DNA of 10,425 nt from an uncultured Ruminococcus sp. (GCA_900539095.1 UQAR01000072.1:1-10425); one strand, 5' to 3'. Numbered from the stretch's first letter, positions 1 through 6,439 are shown. Numbers and translations are program-made. The notes: a model not told the origin generated them from the letters alone.

Positions 1-190
1 AAATTATATTATTCATATAGTTTTACTATGAATATAGTGATTATATCATTATTTAAGACCTTTGTCAATACTATTTGCGAACTTTTTGCTTTTCATAATT
101 TTCAGATAGGCTTGTTATGAATAAAGTGTACAACAATAATAAAGTATTCCTATCTAATATGTAGGATTTCACAAAAATACTTTATTGCTC
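1..190. other. AT-rich upstream region without a gene
   Basis: No credible coding region or RNA gene is visible here. The stretch is strongly AT-rich, with short hyphenated repeats (for example ACTAT at 25-29 and ATAGT at 34-38) and the longer inverted repeat at 138-186 listed separately. It is probably the far upstream control region of the sulfur operon, or the end of an intergenic region whose left-hand neighbour lies outside the window. Confidence 0.5.
138..186. repeat. 11-bp inverted repeat just upstream of the operon promoter
   Basis: AATAAAGTATT (138-148) and its exact reverse complement AATACTTTATT (176-186) flank a 27-nt interior. The interior itself holds CCTA (149-152) and TAGG (162-165), which could extend the pairing. 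The right arm ends 4 bp before the -35 box of the operon promoter. It is not followed by a T-run on the plus strand, so it is more likely a regulator-binding dyad or chance AT-rich symmetry than a terminator. Confidence 0.4.
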
Positions 191-218
191 TTGACATTTC
201 CATAAAATCATGTATAAT
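191..218 (+). promoter_or_regulatory. Sigma-A promoter of the sulfur-transport/ASST operon
   Basis: TTGACA (191-196) and TATAAT (213-218) are separated by 16 bp, and both hexamers are perfect consensus. Transcription would start near 225, giving an untranslated leader of about 128 nt before the ATPase start at 353. That leader carries an inverted repeat (232-250) and a short ORF (272-307), so post-initiation control is plausible. Confidence 0.8.
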
Positions 219-231
219 AAAAACATACTAA

Positions 232-250
232 TCATATCGATTTGATATGA
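232..250. promoter_or_regulatory. Operator-like inverted repeat at the transcription start
   Basis: TCATATC (232-238) and GATATGA (244-250) form a perfect 7-bp dyad with a 5-bp spacer. It begins about 7 nt after the predicted transcription start of the operon. This is a position where a bound repressor would block transcription; in RNA it would form a weak AT-rich hairpin. The cognate regulator is not encoded in the window and I do not recognise the motif. Confidence 0.4.
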
Positions 251-271
251 ATTGAAAGTGAGGAGCTTAAA

Positions 272-307
272 TTGACAAAGTTTTATAAGCGAATGCAGCG
301 ATGTTGA
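272..307 (+). CDS. Putative 11-aa cysteine-ended leader peptide
   Basis: A short ORF with a TTG start at 272 encodes MTKFYKRMQRC followed by TGA (305-307). It has a good ribosome-binding site, AGGAG at 261-265, 6 nt from the start. The ORF lies wholly inside the leader of a sulfur-uptake operon and its last sense codon is TGT (Cys). Cysteine-containing leader peptides are known to control sulfur genes in some Actinobacteria; in this clostridial setting the role is an inference. The peptide is basic (K, K, R, R), which would fit a nascent-chain or codon-supply sensor. The start codon is non-ATG and the length is very short, so the ORF could be chance. Confidence 0.5.
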   Translation: MTKFYKRMQRC

Positions 308-352
308 CACTGGAATTATAACAGCAATAAATCTTAAATGGAGTTGTCAGCT

Positions 353-1420
353 ATGTATATAGAGTTAAAAAACATTAATAAAAGCTTTGGCGATTTTAAA
401 GCATCGGATAACGTAAGTTTCGGTATCGAAAAGGGAAAGCTTATCGGTCTGCTCGGACCGAGCGGCAGCGGTAAAACAACTATCCTTCGTATGCTCGCAG
501 GTCTTGAAAAGCAGGACAGCGGCGATATTTTTATCGACGGCAAGAATGTGAATAAGCTGCCCTCAAATGAAAGAGGTATCGGATTTGTATTTCAGAGTTA
601 TGCACTCTTCCCTTTTATGACCGTCTATGATAACATCGCTTATGGTCTGAAAGTTCAGAAAAAGGATAAAAAGTTCATCAAACAGCGTGTAGCTGAACTG
701 CTTGAACTTGTGGGACTGCCTGATGTGGGCAAGCGTTATCCTGACCAGCTCAGTGGCGGTCAAAGACAGCGTATCGCTCTTGCAAGAGCCTTAGCTCCTC
801 AGCCTGAACTTCTTCTCCTTGACGAGCCTTTTGCAGCTATCGATGCAAAGGTAAGAAAAGAACTGAGAACTTGGCTCCGTGAAACTATAGATAAGATCGG
901 AATAACAAGCATTTTCGTTACTCACGATCAGGACGAGGCAATAGAGGTCGCAGATGAGATAGTTATTACAAATAAAGGCAGAGTTGAGCAGGTCGGTAAT
1001 CCTGTAGAGATCTACCTTGAACCAAAAACTCCTTTCGTCGCTCAGTTCATCGGACAGTCAGCTGTTATCGAGGACTACAGCAAACTCAAAGGTTTTGAGG
1101 CAACAGACGGAAAAACTTCTGCTATAATCAGGCCTGAATTTATCGAAATAAACAAGTTTGAGGACAGCGAATATCACCAGTTTGAAAGTTCAATGGAAGA
1201 CGCTGTCGTTGAAGAAGTTTCATTCAGAGGAAACGCCTTTGAGGTAAGAGCTTTGATAGACGGCATTTCTGTAACAGGCAGATATCCACTCAATGCTGCT
1301 CGTCTTAAAAAGGGCGACAAGGTAAAAATACTTATCAAAAAGCTTTATACTATTGATGATAACACAACAAACATACTCGTAAACAAAGCTCTCGACGACT
1401 CAGAGCTGTACTATATTTAA
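353..1420 (+). CDS. ABC transporter ATP-binding protein, sulfate/sulfonate type
   Basis: This 355-aa nucleotide-binding subunit powers import through the permease encoded next. Walker A is GPSGSGKT (residues 35-42), the Q-loop glutamine is Q81, the signature is LSGGQRQR (133-140), Walker B is LLLLDEP (153-159) and the H-loop histidine is H191, so it should be a competent ATPase. Residues from about 235 to 355 form a C-terminal extension like the TOBE-type regulatory domain of CysA/PotA importers; SsuB and TauB usually end near 255 aa. The ATG at 353 is preferred to the one at 338, because GGAG at 340-343 sits 9 nt before 353, whereas 338 has no ribosome site, and MYIELKNINKSFG matches the usual start of the family. 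The gene is first in the operon, 16 bp before the permease. It contains no cysteine. The substrate is inferred only from context. Confidence 0.9.
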   Translation: MYIELKNINKSFGDFKASDNVSFGIEKGKLIGLLGPSGSGKTTILRMLAGLEKQDSGDIFIDGKNVNKLPSNERGIGFVFQSYALFPFMTVYDNIAYGLKVQKKDKKFIKQRVAELLELVGLPDVGKRYPDQLSGGQRQRIALARALAPQPELLLLDEPFAAIDAKVRKELRTWLRETIDKIGITSIFVTHDQDEAIEVADEIVITNKGRVEQVGNPVEIYLEPKTPFVAQFIGQSAVIEDYSKLKGFEATDGKTSAIIRPEFIEINKFEDSEYHQFESSMEDAVVEEVSFRGNAFEVRALIDGISVTGRYPLNAARLKKGDKVKILIKKLYTIDDNTTNILVNKALDDSELYYI

Positions 1421-1436
1421 TAAGGAGGACGACAAA

Positions 1437-2216
1437 ATGGAAAACAATAAAACTAAGTCCTCTGCTATCCAGAAGATACTCAAATGTGGAATCATTTCAT
1501 GGGTGATAATAATTGCCATTTGGACGCTTGGTGCAGTGAGCATAAAGGACGAATACTTTCTTCCTAGCCCTAAGCAGACGCTCATAAGCATAAAGCTGCT
1601 CATCGAAAACGGAACACTTTGGGCTGACATTGCAGCCAGTGCAGGCAGAGTTATAAAAGGCTGGCTGCTGGCGATAGTTTTCGCAGTGCCTCTTGGACTG
1701 CTGGTAGGTAACTTCCGTGTAGTTCGCTGGCTCGTTGAACCAATACTCAGCTTTTTCAGATTTGTGCCTGCCATTGCACTGACTACACTGTTCCTTATGT
1801 GGTTCGGTGTAGGCGAAGAATCAAAAGTCGCACTTATCTTCTATGCGTCATTCTTCCCAATGTTCGTAAACACTATCGCAGGCGTAGCCTCAACTGATAA
1901 ACAGCTTGTAGAGGCAGCATCTTGCATGGGTGCAAAGAAAGCACGGGTATTCTTCACAGTAGTCGTACCGTCAGCAGTATCGAATATCTACACAGGCATA
2001 AGACTTGGTCTTAGTTCAGCTATCATCTGCGTTATCGCAGCAGAAATGTTGGTAGGCAGCGACGGTCTTGGCTATCTTATCAACAGCTCGAAACTTTATT
2101 ACAAAACAAGCTGGGCTTTCGCAGGCATAGTTACTCTTGCAGTGATAGGCTTTGCAGCTGACAGACTTCTTCAGTTCATCGGCAGAAAGAAACTCAGCCA
2201 TTTCGGAGTAAAATAG
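1437..2216 (+). CDS. ABC transporter permease, TauC/SsuC family
   Basis: A 259-aa inner-membrane permease with about six hydrophobic segments (roughly residues 17-34, 70-91, 108-124, 129-150, 184-204 and 226-247). The cytoplasmic coupling loop with the EAA motif is clear: EAASCMGAKKARVFF at 159-173 followed by VVVP. Length and layout fit the BPD_transp_1 permeases of the sulfonate/taurine/nitrate class, which act as homodimers. The ribosome site TAAGGAGG (1421-1428) lies 8 nt before the ATG. The gene is tightly spaced after the ATPase gene and 46 bp before the binding-protein gene. Substrate class (aliphatic sulfonates, taurine, aryl sulfates) cannot be told from the permease alone; the ASST gene downstream favours sulfate esters. 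Confidence 0.88.
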   Translation: MENNKTKSSAIQKILKCGIISWVIIIAIWTLGAVSIKDEYFLPSPKQTLISIKLLIENGTLWADIAASAGRVIKGWLLAIVFAVPLGLLVGNFRVVRWLVEPILSFFRFVPAIALTTLFLMWFGVGEESKVALIFYASFFPMFVNTIAGVASTDKQLVEAASCMGAKKARVFFTVVVPSAVSNIYTGIRLGLSSAIICVIAAEMLVGSDGLGYLINSSKLYYKTSWAFAGIVTLAVIGFAADRLLQFIGRKKLSHFGVK

Positions 2217-2262
2217 TATTTAACAAATACAAATGACGAAAAATTACAGGAGTTGAATAAAA

Positions 2263-3312
2263 ATGAAAATAAATAAAATTCTTTCAGCAATAGCAGCATC
2301 GGTACTCAGTGTTTCCCTGCTGACAGGCTGCGGAAGTTCAGGCAGCGGCGATTCACCAAAGGTGGTAAAGGGCAAGAACGGACAAGATCTTCAGACGCTG
2401 CGTCTTGCAGTAATGACAGGAAACCTTGACCACTATGCGTCATACGTTGGCGTAGAGCAAGGTATCTTTGAAAAATACGGCATAAACCTTGAGATAACTG
2501 AATATGCTTTCGGAATCAACACAATAGACGCTATAGCAAACGGCAATGCGGACGTTGGCGACATGGCTGACTATGCGGCAGTAAACCGTCTTGGCACTAC
2601 CCTCGATCAGACGAACCTCGTGATGTTCTCAGAACTTAACGGCGGTGAGATAGGTGACGGCGGACTTTATGTAGCACCTGAGTATGAAAACGACCTTACA
2701 AAGCTTGACGACAGCAAGGGCTTTGTAACACAGATAGGCACAGTAAATGAATACCTGAACAGTCAGGCAATCGCATATCTTGGTCTTGACGAAAGCAAGC
2801 AGAATATCATAAACACTGACTCAGCACAGGGAGCACTGGCACTTGCAAAGAGCGGCGACGCATCAGCTACTATAGCAAACGGTTCAAATGCGAAATATCT
2901 TGAGGAAGTGGGCTGGAAACTTGCAGTTACTTCACAGGATCTTGGCGAGGTAACAGGTGCTTACTACTTTACATCTGAAAGCTTTATCGACAAGAACACT
3001 GACCTGCTGGCAAACTACCTTAAAGCTATCGACGAAAGCTACCAGTATGTAAACGACCATATTGACGAGAGTGCTAAGTATCTTGAAGGCAAGATAGGCG
3101 TAAAGGCTGATGACTTCAAACTTCAGTGGAAGGTTCAGGGATTCAGCACCGGTTTCAGCGAGGAGGCTGCACAGCACCTTGAGAGCATTCAGAAATGGGC
3201 ACACGACCACGGAAAGTACGATTCAGAATACAACGTTCGTGACTTCATCGACACAAGAGCGGCAAAGATAGCTTTCCCTGACAAGACAACTGTCAAGAAC
3301 GCAAAGAAATAA
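2263..3312 (+). CDS. Substrate-binding lipoprotein, SsuA/TauA/NMT1-like
   Basis: A 349-aa solute-binding protein of the ABC importer. The N-terminus is a lipoprotein signal peptide: K residues at 2 and 5, a hydrophobic stretch, and lipobox LTGC at 20-23, with C23 the only cysteine in the protein. After a Gly/Ser linker, LRLAV begins at about residue 46, and GVEQGIFEKYGINLEI (about 63-78) is the typical first-lobe sequence of the SsuA/TauA/NMT1 family of periplasmic-binding-protein folds. The protein would be anchored to the outer face of the membrane and deliver ligand to the permease. AGGAG (2248-2252) lies 10 nt before the ATG. Related transporters carry sulfonates, taurine, nitrate, pyrimidine precursors or aryl sulfate esters; the neighbouring ASST makes an organosulfur ligand the best guess. 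Confidence 0.87.
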   Translation: MKINKILSAIAASVLSVSLLTGCGSSGSGDSPKVVKGKNGQDLQTLRLAVMTGNLDHYASYVGVEQGIFEKYGINLEITEYAFGINTIDAIANGNADVGDMADYAAVNRLGTTLDQTNLVMFSELNGGEIGDGGLYVAPEYENDLTKLDDSKGFVTQIGTVNEYLNSQAIAYLGLDESKQNIINTDSAQGALALAKSGDASATIANGSNAKYLEEVGWKLAVTSQDLGEVTGAYYFTSESFIDKNTDLLANYLKAIDESYQYVNDHIDESAKYLEGKIGVKADDFKLQWKVQGFSTGFSEEAAQHLESIQKWAHDHGKYDSEYNVRDFIDTRAAKIAFPDKTTVKNAKK

Positions 3313-3350
3313 TAAACTGACTAAAAAATATTTATAAGGAGCGGTATATC

Positions 3351-4847
3351 ATGGGTTTTCCAAGCATTTATCCTACAGGAGTAACGATTTATAACAAAGA
3401 AAAGGCATACAGCGGATACACAGTTTTTCCAACAACAAAAGGTGCACTGCTTATTGACATGAACGGCAATGAGGTCAAGCTTTGGGCAGGTCTTGCAGGA
3501 TTTCCTAACAAGATACTTCCGGGCGGATATGTAATGGGTTCAACAGGAGTAAGAGGCGGCAAGTATGCTTATCAGGATCAGACAGACCTCGTTCAGGTAG
3601 ACTGGGACGGTCATATCGTATGGAAATTCGATAAGACAGAGCTTGTTGCTGACCCGGGCAAAGATCCTGTTTACATGGCTAGACAGCACCATGACTATCA
3701 GCGTGAGGGCAGCACTGTTGGCTACTATTATCCAAACGGCGAGCCGAAAACAGACAGCGGTAACACACTTATCCTCACACATGAAAATCTCTACAATCAT
3801 GATATTTCAGACAAAAGACTTATCGACGACAAGATAATCGAAGTGGATTGGGAAGGCAACATCATTTGGAGCTGGCGTGCAAGCGATCACTTTGACGAGC
3901 TTGGCTTTGACGAGGCTGCTAAAAACGCACTGTTCAGAAACCCTGGACTTCACGGTGAGGCAGGCGGAGATTGGATGCACATAAACAACTTCTCTACCCT
4001 TGGAGAGAACAAATGGTATGACAGGGGCGATGAGCGTTTCCACCCAGACAACATCATTTTCGATGCAAGAAACTCTAACATTCTCGGAATCATCGAGAAG
4101 TCAACAGGCAAGATCGTGTGGCGTGTAGGTCCTGACTTCAACGAAAGTGAGGCCACCAAAAAGCTTGGCTGGATAATCGGTCAGCATCACCTGCACATGA
4201 TACCAAAGGGACTTCCGGGAGAGGGCGACCTGCTGGTATTCGATAACGGCGGCGAGGGCGGCTACGGCACACCTAACCCAGCGTCACTTACCGGCGTAAA
4301 CAACGCTCACAGAGATTATTCAAGAGTGCTCCAGTTCAATCCTGTTACCCTTGAGATAACATGGCAGTACACTCCTCTTGAGGCAGGCAGCCTGCTGTTC
4401 ACTGACGCATCTAAGTTCTACAGCTCATACATCAGCTCTGCACAGCGTCTGCCAAACGGCAACACACTCATCACAGAGGGTTCTGACGGACATCTTCTTG
4501 AGGTCACACCTGACCACGAGATAGTTTGGGAATTTGTAAACCCATATTTCAAGAACTTCGGCGGAAACTTCACAAGCAACATGATATACAGAGCATACCG
4601 TGTTCCTTACGAGTGGATACCACAGCTTGAAAAACCTGTTGAAACATCTATCGAGCCTATAGATATCACTAAGTTCAGAGTACCTGGTGCGTCTGTTGGC
4701 GAGGGCACTGGAATCGTAACAGCCGTTGACGGAATCGACCCTACAAAGGAGATACCGCTCACAGGTTCTGGCGAAGATGAGGACGAGGAAGAGCGTATCG
4801 ACTTCTGCGTTGCCTCTGTAAAGAAAAAGGATCTGGAAAACAAGTAA
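3351..4847 (+). CDS. assT: Aryl-sulfate sulfotransferase (ASST), predicted cytoplasmic
   Basis: A 498-aa protein of the PAPS-independent aryl-sulfate sulfotransferase family, which moves a sulfuryl group from a phenolic sulfate ester to another phenol through a sulfo-histidine intermediate. A recurring G-x-I-x-W element typical of its beta-propeller blades appears at about 87-91 (GHIVW), 169-173 (GNIIW), 253-257 (GKIVW), 334-338 (LEITW) and 389-393 (HEIVW). Candidate active-site residues are H210 in DWMHINN, H279/H280/H282 in GQHHLH and R325 in DYSR; mapping to the E. coli catalytic residues is by motif order and is tentative. There is no signal peptide, and the only cysteine is C486, so the disulfide of the periplasmic E. 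coli enzyme cannot form. This suggests action in the cytoplasm on imported substrate. AAGGAG (3336-3341) lies 9 nt before the ATG. Residues 475-481 form an acidic run in a C-terminal tail of about 60 aa. Last gene of the operon. Confidence 0.85.
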   Translation: MGFPSIYPTGVTIYNKEKAYSGYTVFPTTKGALLIDMNGNEVKLWAGLAGFPNKILPGGYVMGSTGVRGGKYAYQDQTDLVQVDWDGHIVWKFDKTELVADPGKDPVYMARQHHDYQREGSTVGYYYPNGEPKTDSGNTLILTHENLYNHDISDKRLIDDKIIEVDWEGNIIWSWRASDHFDELGFDEAAKNALFRNPGLHGEAGGDWMHINNFSTLGENKWYDRGDERFHPDNIIFDARNSNILGIIEKSTGKIVWRVGPDFNESEATKKLGWIIGQHHLHMIPKGLPGEGDLLVFDNGGEGGYGTPNPASLTGVNNAHRDYSRVLQFNPVTLEITWQYTPLEAGSLLFTDASKFYSSYISSAQRLPNGNTLITEGSDGHLLEVTPDHEIVWEFVNPYFKNFGGNFTSNMIYRAYRVPYEWIPQLEKPVETSIEPIDITKFRVPGASVGEGTGIVTAVDGIDPTKEIPLTGSGEDEDEEERIDFCVASVKKKDLENK

Positions 4848-4863
4848 TATATCAGTGCACTTC

Positions 4864-4897
4864 AAAGCAGTCCCGACAAAATGGGGCTGTTTTTTTT
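4864..4897 (+). terminator. Rho-independent terminator of the ASST operon
   Basis: CAGTCCC (4868-4874) pairs with GGGGCTG (4883-4889), including one G-T wobble, across an 8-nt loop. Outer A-T pairs extend the stem, and eight T residues follow (4890-4897). It begins 16 nt after the assT stop codon and separates the operon from rex. Confidence 0.88.
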
Positions 4898-4918
4898 GCG
4901 AGGTGTTTTTACAAGTCC

Positions 4919-4947
4919 TTGACAAAAAACTTGATTGGTGCTATTAT
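4919..4947 (+). promoter_or_regulatory. Sigma-A promoter of rex
   Basis: TTGACA (4919-4924) and TATTAT (4942-4947) are separated by 17 bp; the -35 is perfect and the -10 matches 5 of 6. Transcription would start near 4954, directly next to the Rex-like operator at 4959-4976, which suggests autorepression. Confidence 0.75.
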
Positions 4948-4958
4948 ATTAGGTGATA

Positions 4959-4976
4959 TTGTTATTTATTTATCAA
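4959..4976. promoter_or_regulatory. Rex operator (autoregulatory site)
   Basis: TTGTTATTTATTTATCAA matches the established clostridial Rex consensus TTGTTAA-N4-TTAACAA at 12 of the 14 defined positions. It lies just after the predicted transcription start of rex and before the start codon at 5010. Its reverse complement agrees with the adhE promoter site (7683-7700) at 16 of 18 bases, which is the best evidence that both are real operators. Confidence 0.75.
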
Positions 4977-5009
4977 TCATGTATTATCAGTAAAGGAAAG
5001 TGTAAATAT

Positions 5010-5675
5010 ATGTCTAAAGACGGTTCAATATCCGCATCAGTAATAAAGCGTTTACCACGTTATTATAGATTTTTGGGTGAGCTGCAAAAGGAAGGACTTG
5101 AGAGGATATCTTCAAGAGAACTTTCTGAGCGAATGAAACTCACTGCCTCACAGATAAGACAAGACCTGAACTGTTTCGGCGGGTTTGGTCAGCAGGGCTA
5201 CGGATATCACGTTGACGAACTGCGAATGGAGATAGGCAAGATATTAGGCGTTGACAAGCATTTCAAGACCATACTTATCGGTGCAGGTAACTTGGGTAAA
5301 GCCATAGCAACACACATCAATTTTGAAACAAGAGGCTGCAACCTCATAGGCATTTTTGACGTAAACCCTAAACTCACAGGCGAGATAGTTGGAAACATAC
5401 CTATACGCCACACTGACGAGATAGAGAGCTTTTGCGAAGAGAACTCCCCTGTTGTGGCTGTGCTTTGTATTCCTAAGGCAAACACTCAGGCTATCGCAGA
5501 TCAACTTGTGAGCCTTGGTCTGAAAGCTTTCTGGAACTTCTCACACTATGACCTGAGTATAGACTATGAAAACATCGTTGTGGAAAACGTGCACTTGGGC
5601 GACAGCTTGCTGACGCTTACATACGCTGCAAACATTATCACAAGCACTGACAGCGAGGACGAAGAAACAGAATAA
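5010..5675 (+). CDS. rex: Redox-sensing transcriptional repressor Rex
   Basis: A 221-aa Rex protein, within the usual 205-225 aa range. It senses the NADH/NAD+ ratio: the apo or NAD+ form binds operators and NADH releases it, derepressing fermentative NADH-oxidising genes. Residues 1-80 form the winged-helix DNA-binding domain, with the hallmark SQIRQDLNCFGGFG at 47-60; a Rossmann domain follows with GAGNLG at 91-96; the C-terminal helix (HLGDSLLTLTYAANI) fits the domain-swapped dimer arm. The ATG at 5010 is chosen because GGAAAG (4995-5000) lies 9 nt upstream and MSKDGSISASVIKRLPRYYRFL matches known Rex N-termini. An in-frame GTG at 4953 would put the operator inside the coding region. The gene is monocistronic between two terminators. 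Likely targets are itself and adhE. Confidence 0.95.
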   Translation: MSKDGSISASVIKRLPRYYRFLGELQKEGLERISSRELSERMKLTASQIRQDLNCFGGFGQQGYGYHVDELRMEIGKILGVDKHFKTILIGAGNLGKAIATHINFETRGCNLIGIFDVNPKLTGEIVGNIPIRHTDEIESFCEENSPVVAVLCIPKANTQAIADQLVSLGLKAFWNFSHYDLSIDYENIVVENVHLGDSLLTLTYAANIITSTDSEDEETE

Positions 5676-5682
5676 CACAAAA

Positions 5683-5716
5683 ACACCCGAAGAATCATCT
5701 TCGGGTGTGATTTTTT
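5683..5716. terminator. Convergent terminator between rex and the lipoprotein gene
   Basis: A perfect 11-bp stem, ACACCCGAAGA (5683-5693) with TCTTCGGGTGT (5698-5708), and a 4-nt loop, followed by GA and six T residues (5711-5716), terminates rex. On the minus strand the stem is followed by a T-rich run (GTTTTTGTG), so it can also end the convergent gene at 5732-6322. Confidence 0.9.
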
Positions 5717-5731
5717 ATACTATATAAGGTA

Positions 5732-6322
5732 TCAGCGAACTGTCTTTACAGCAGCAGTTTCAACAACGGCAGCAAGATTATCGCTTACTTCTTTGCTCTG
5801 ATAATACTCTGCAAATGATTCTGTCACCTGATCTGCCCATGACTCAGTTGCCTGAGTTTTAATGTTCTCAGTGTCAAGCTTTTCAGCACTTCCCGTTTCA
5901 TCATCTATAGTGTAAAGCTTGTCTGACGCAGTTTCAGCGGCAATGGTTGCGACCTTTGTGAGCACATCGTCTTTTTTATCATATATAACAAATATGTAGC
6001 AGTCTTTCTTGTTCACAGTCTGGATACCTGTGTAGCCATAAAGTCTTTTTGACTTTTCAGCCTGTGGATATACCTCCTTGCAGACGTCTACAACCTGATC
6101 AAATGACTCAACAGCCTCGTCAGGTATCTTTTCAAGAGTGTTTCTGTCAGGCAATGACACGCTCTCGTCAGGCATCTCGTCAGTAGCCTCTGTCTGAGCA
6201 GTTGTTACCTCATTATTTGCAAGATTAACATTACTTTCTTTTTTATTATCGGCAAATCTACCGCAAGCCGAGAAAGAAAATACAGTGCACATTATCGCCG
6301 TAGCAATTATCAGCTTTTTCAT
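5732..6322 (-). CDS. Small lipoprotein of unknown function
   Basis: I do not recognise this 196-aa protein. It begins MKKLIIATAIMCTVFSFSAC, a lipoprotein signal peptide with C20 as the lipidated cysteine; phenylalanine at the -3 position (F17-S18-A19-C20) is unusual but tolerated. Residues 21-60 are a low-complexity, Asn/Thr/Glu-rich linker. A compact folded domain of about 130 residues follows, with alternating helical and strand-like segments (for example YGYTGIQTV near 95-103 and CYIFVIYDKKDDV at 108-120), ending in an Ala/Val-rich tail. The ATG at 6322 is preferred over one 54 nt upstream because GGAGG (6329-6333) lies 6 nt before it and the signal peptide starts exactly there. It has its own promoter and is convergent with rex, so there is no operon partner to suggest a role. 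Extracytoplasmic, membrane-anchored location is the safe conclusion. Confidence 0.8.
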   Translation of the reverse strand: MKKLIIATAIMCTVFSFSACGRFADNKKESNVNLANNEVTTAQTEATDEMPDESVSLPDRNTLEKIPDEAVESFDQVVDVCKEVYPQAEKSKRLYGYTGIQTVNKKDCYIFVIYDKKDDVLTKVATIAAETASDKLYTIDDETGSAEKLDTENIKTQATESWADQVTESFAEYYQSKEVSDNLAAVVETAAVKTVR

Positions 6323-6385
6323 AACTATCCTCCGAATAACCTCTGTTGTCCTAAAATCTATAATGTCATATTTCAACAGTTTTAC

Positions 6386-6414
6386 ATTATAACACAGGAA
6401 AATTACTATGTAAA
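6386..6414 (-). promoter_or_regulatory. Promoter of the lipoprotein gene
   Basis: Read on the minus strand, TTTACA (6414-6409) and TATAAT (6391-6386) are separated by 17 bp; the -10 is perfect and the -35 matches 5 of 6. The predicted start near 6379 gives a leader of about 57 nt before the ATG at 6322. Confidence 0.75.
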
Positions 6415-6439
6415 GGGATTATAAAGAATTGTAACAAAA

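Noticed and set aside
304..332. TTGACA at 304-309 as a second operon promoter
   Set aside because: There is no good -10 at 16-18 bp (best is a 4/6 match), and the start would fall on the ribosome site. TTGACA at 272-277 likewise has no -10.
338..352. ATG at 338 as the ATPase start
   Set aside because: No ribosome site precedes it, while GGAG (340-343) is well placed for the ATG at 353.
4953..5009. GTG at 4953 as the rex start
   Set aside because: It would begin at the predicted transcription start and place the Rex operator in the coding region; the ATG at 5010 has a ribosome site and the family N-terminus.
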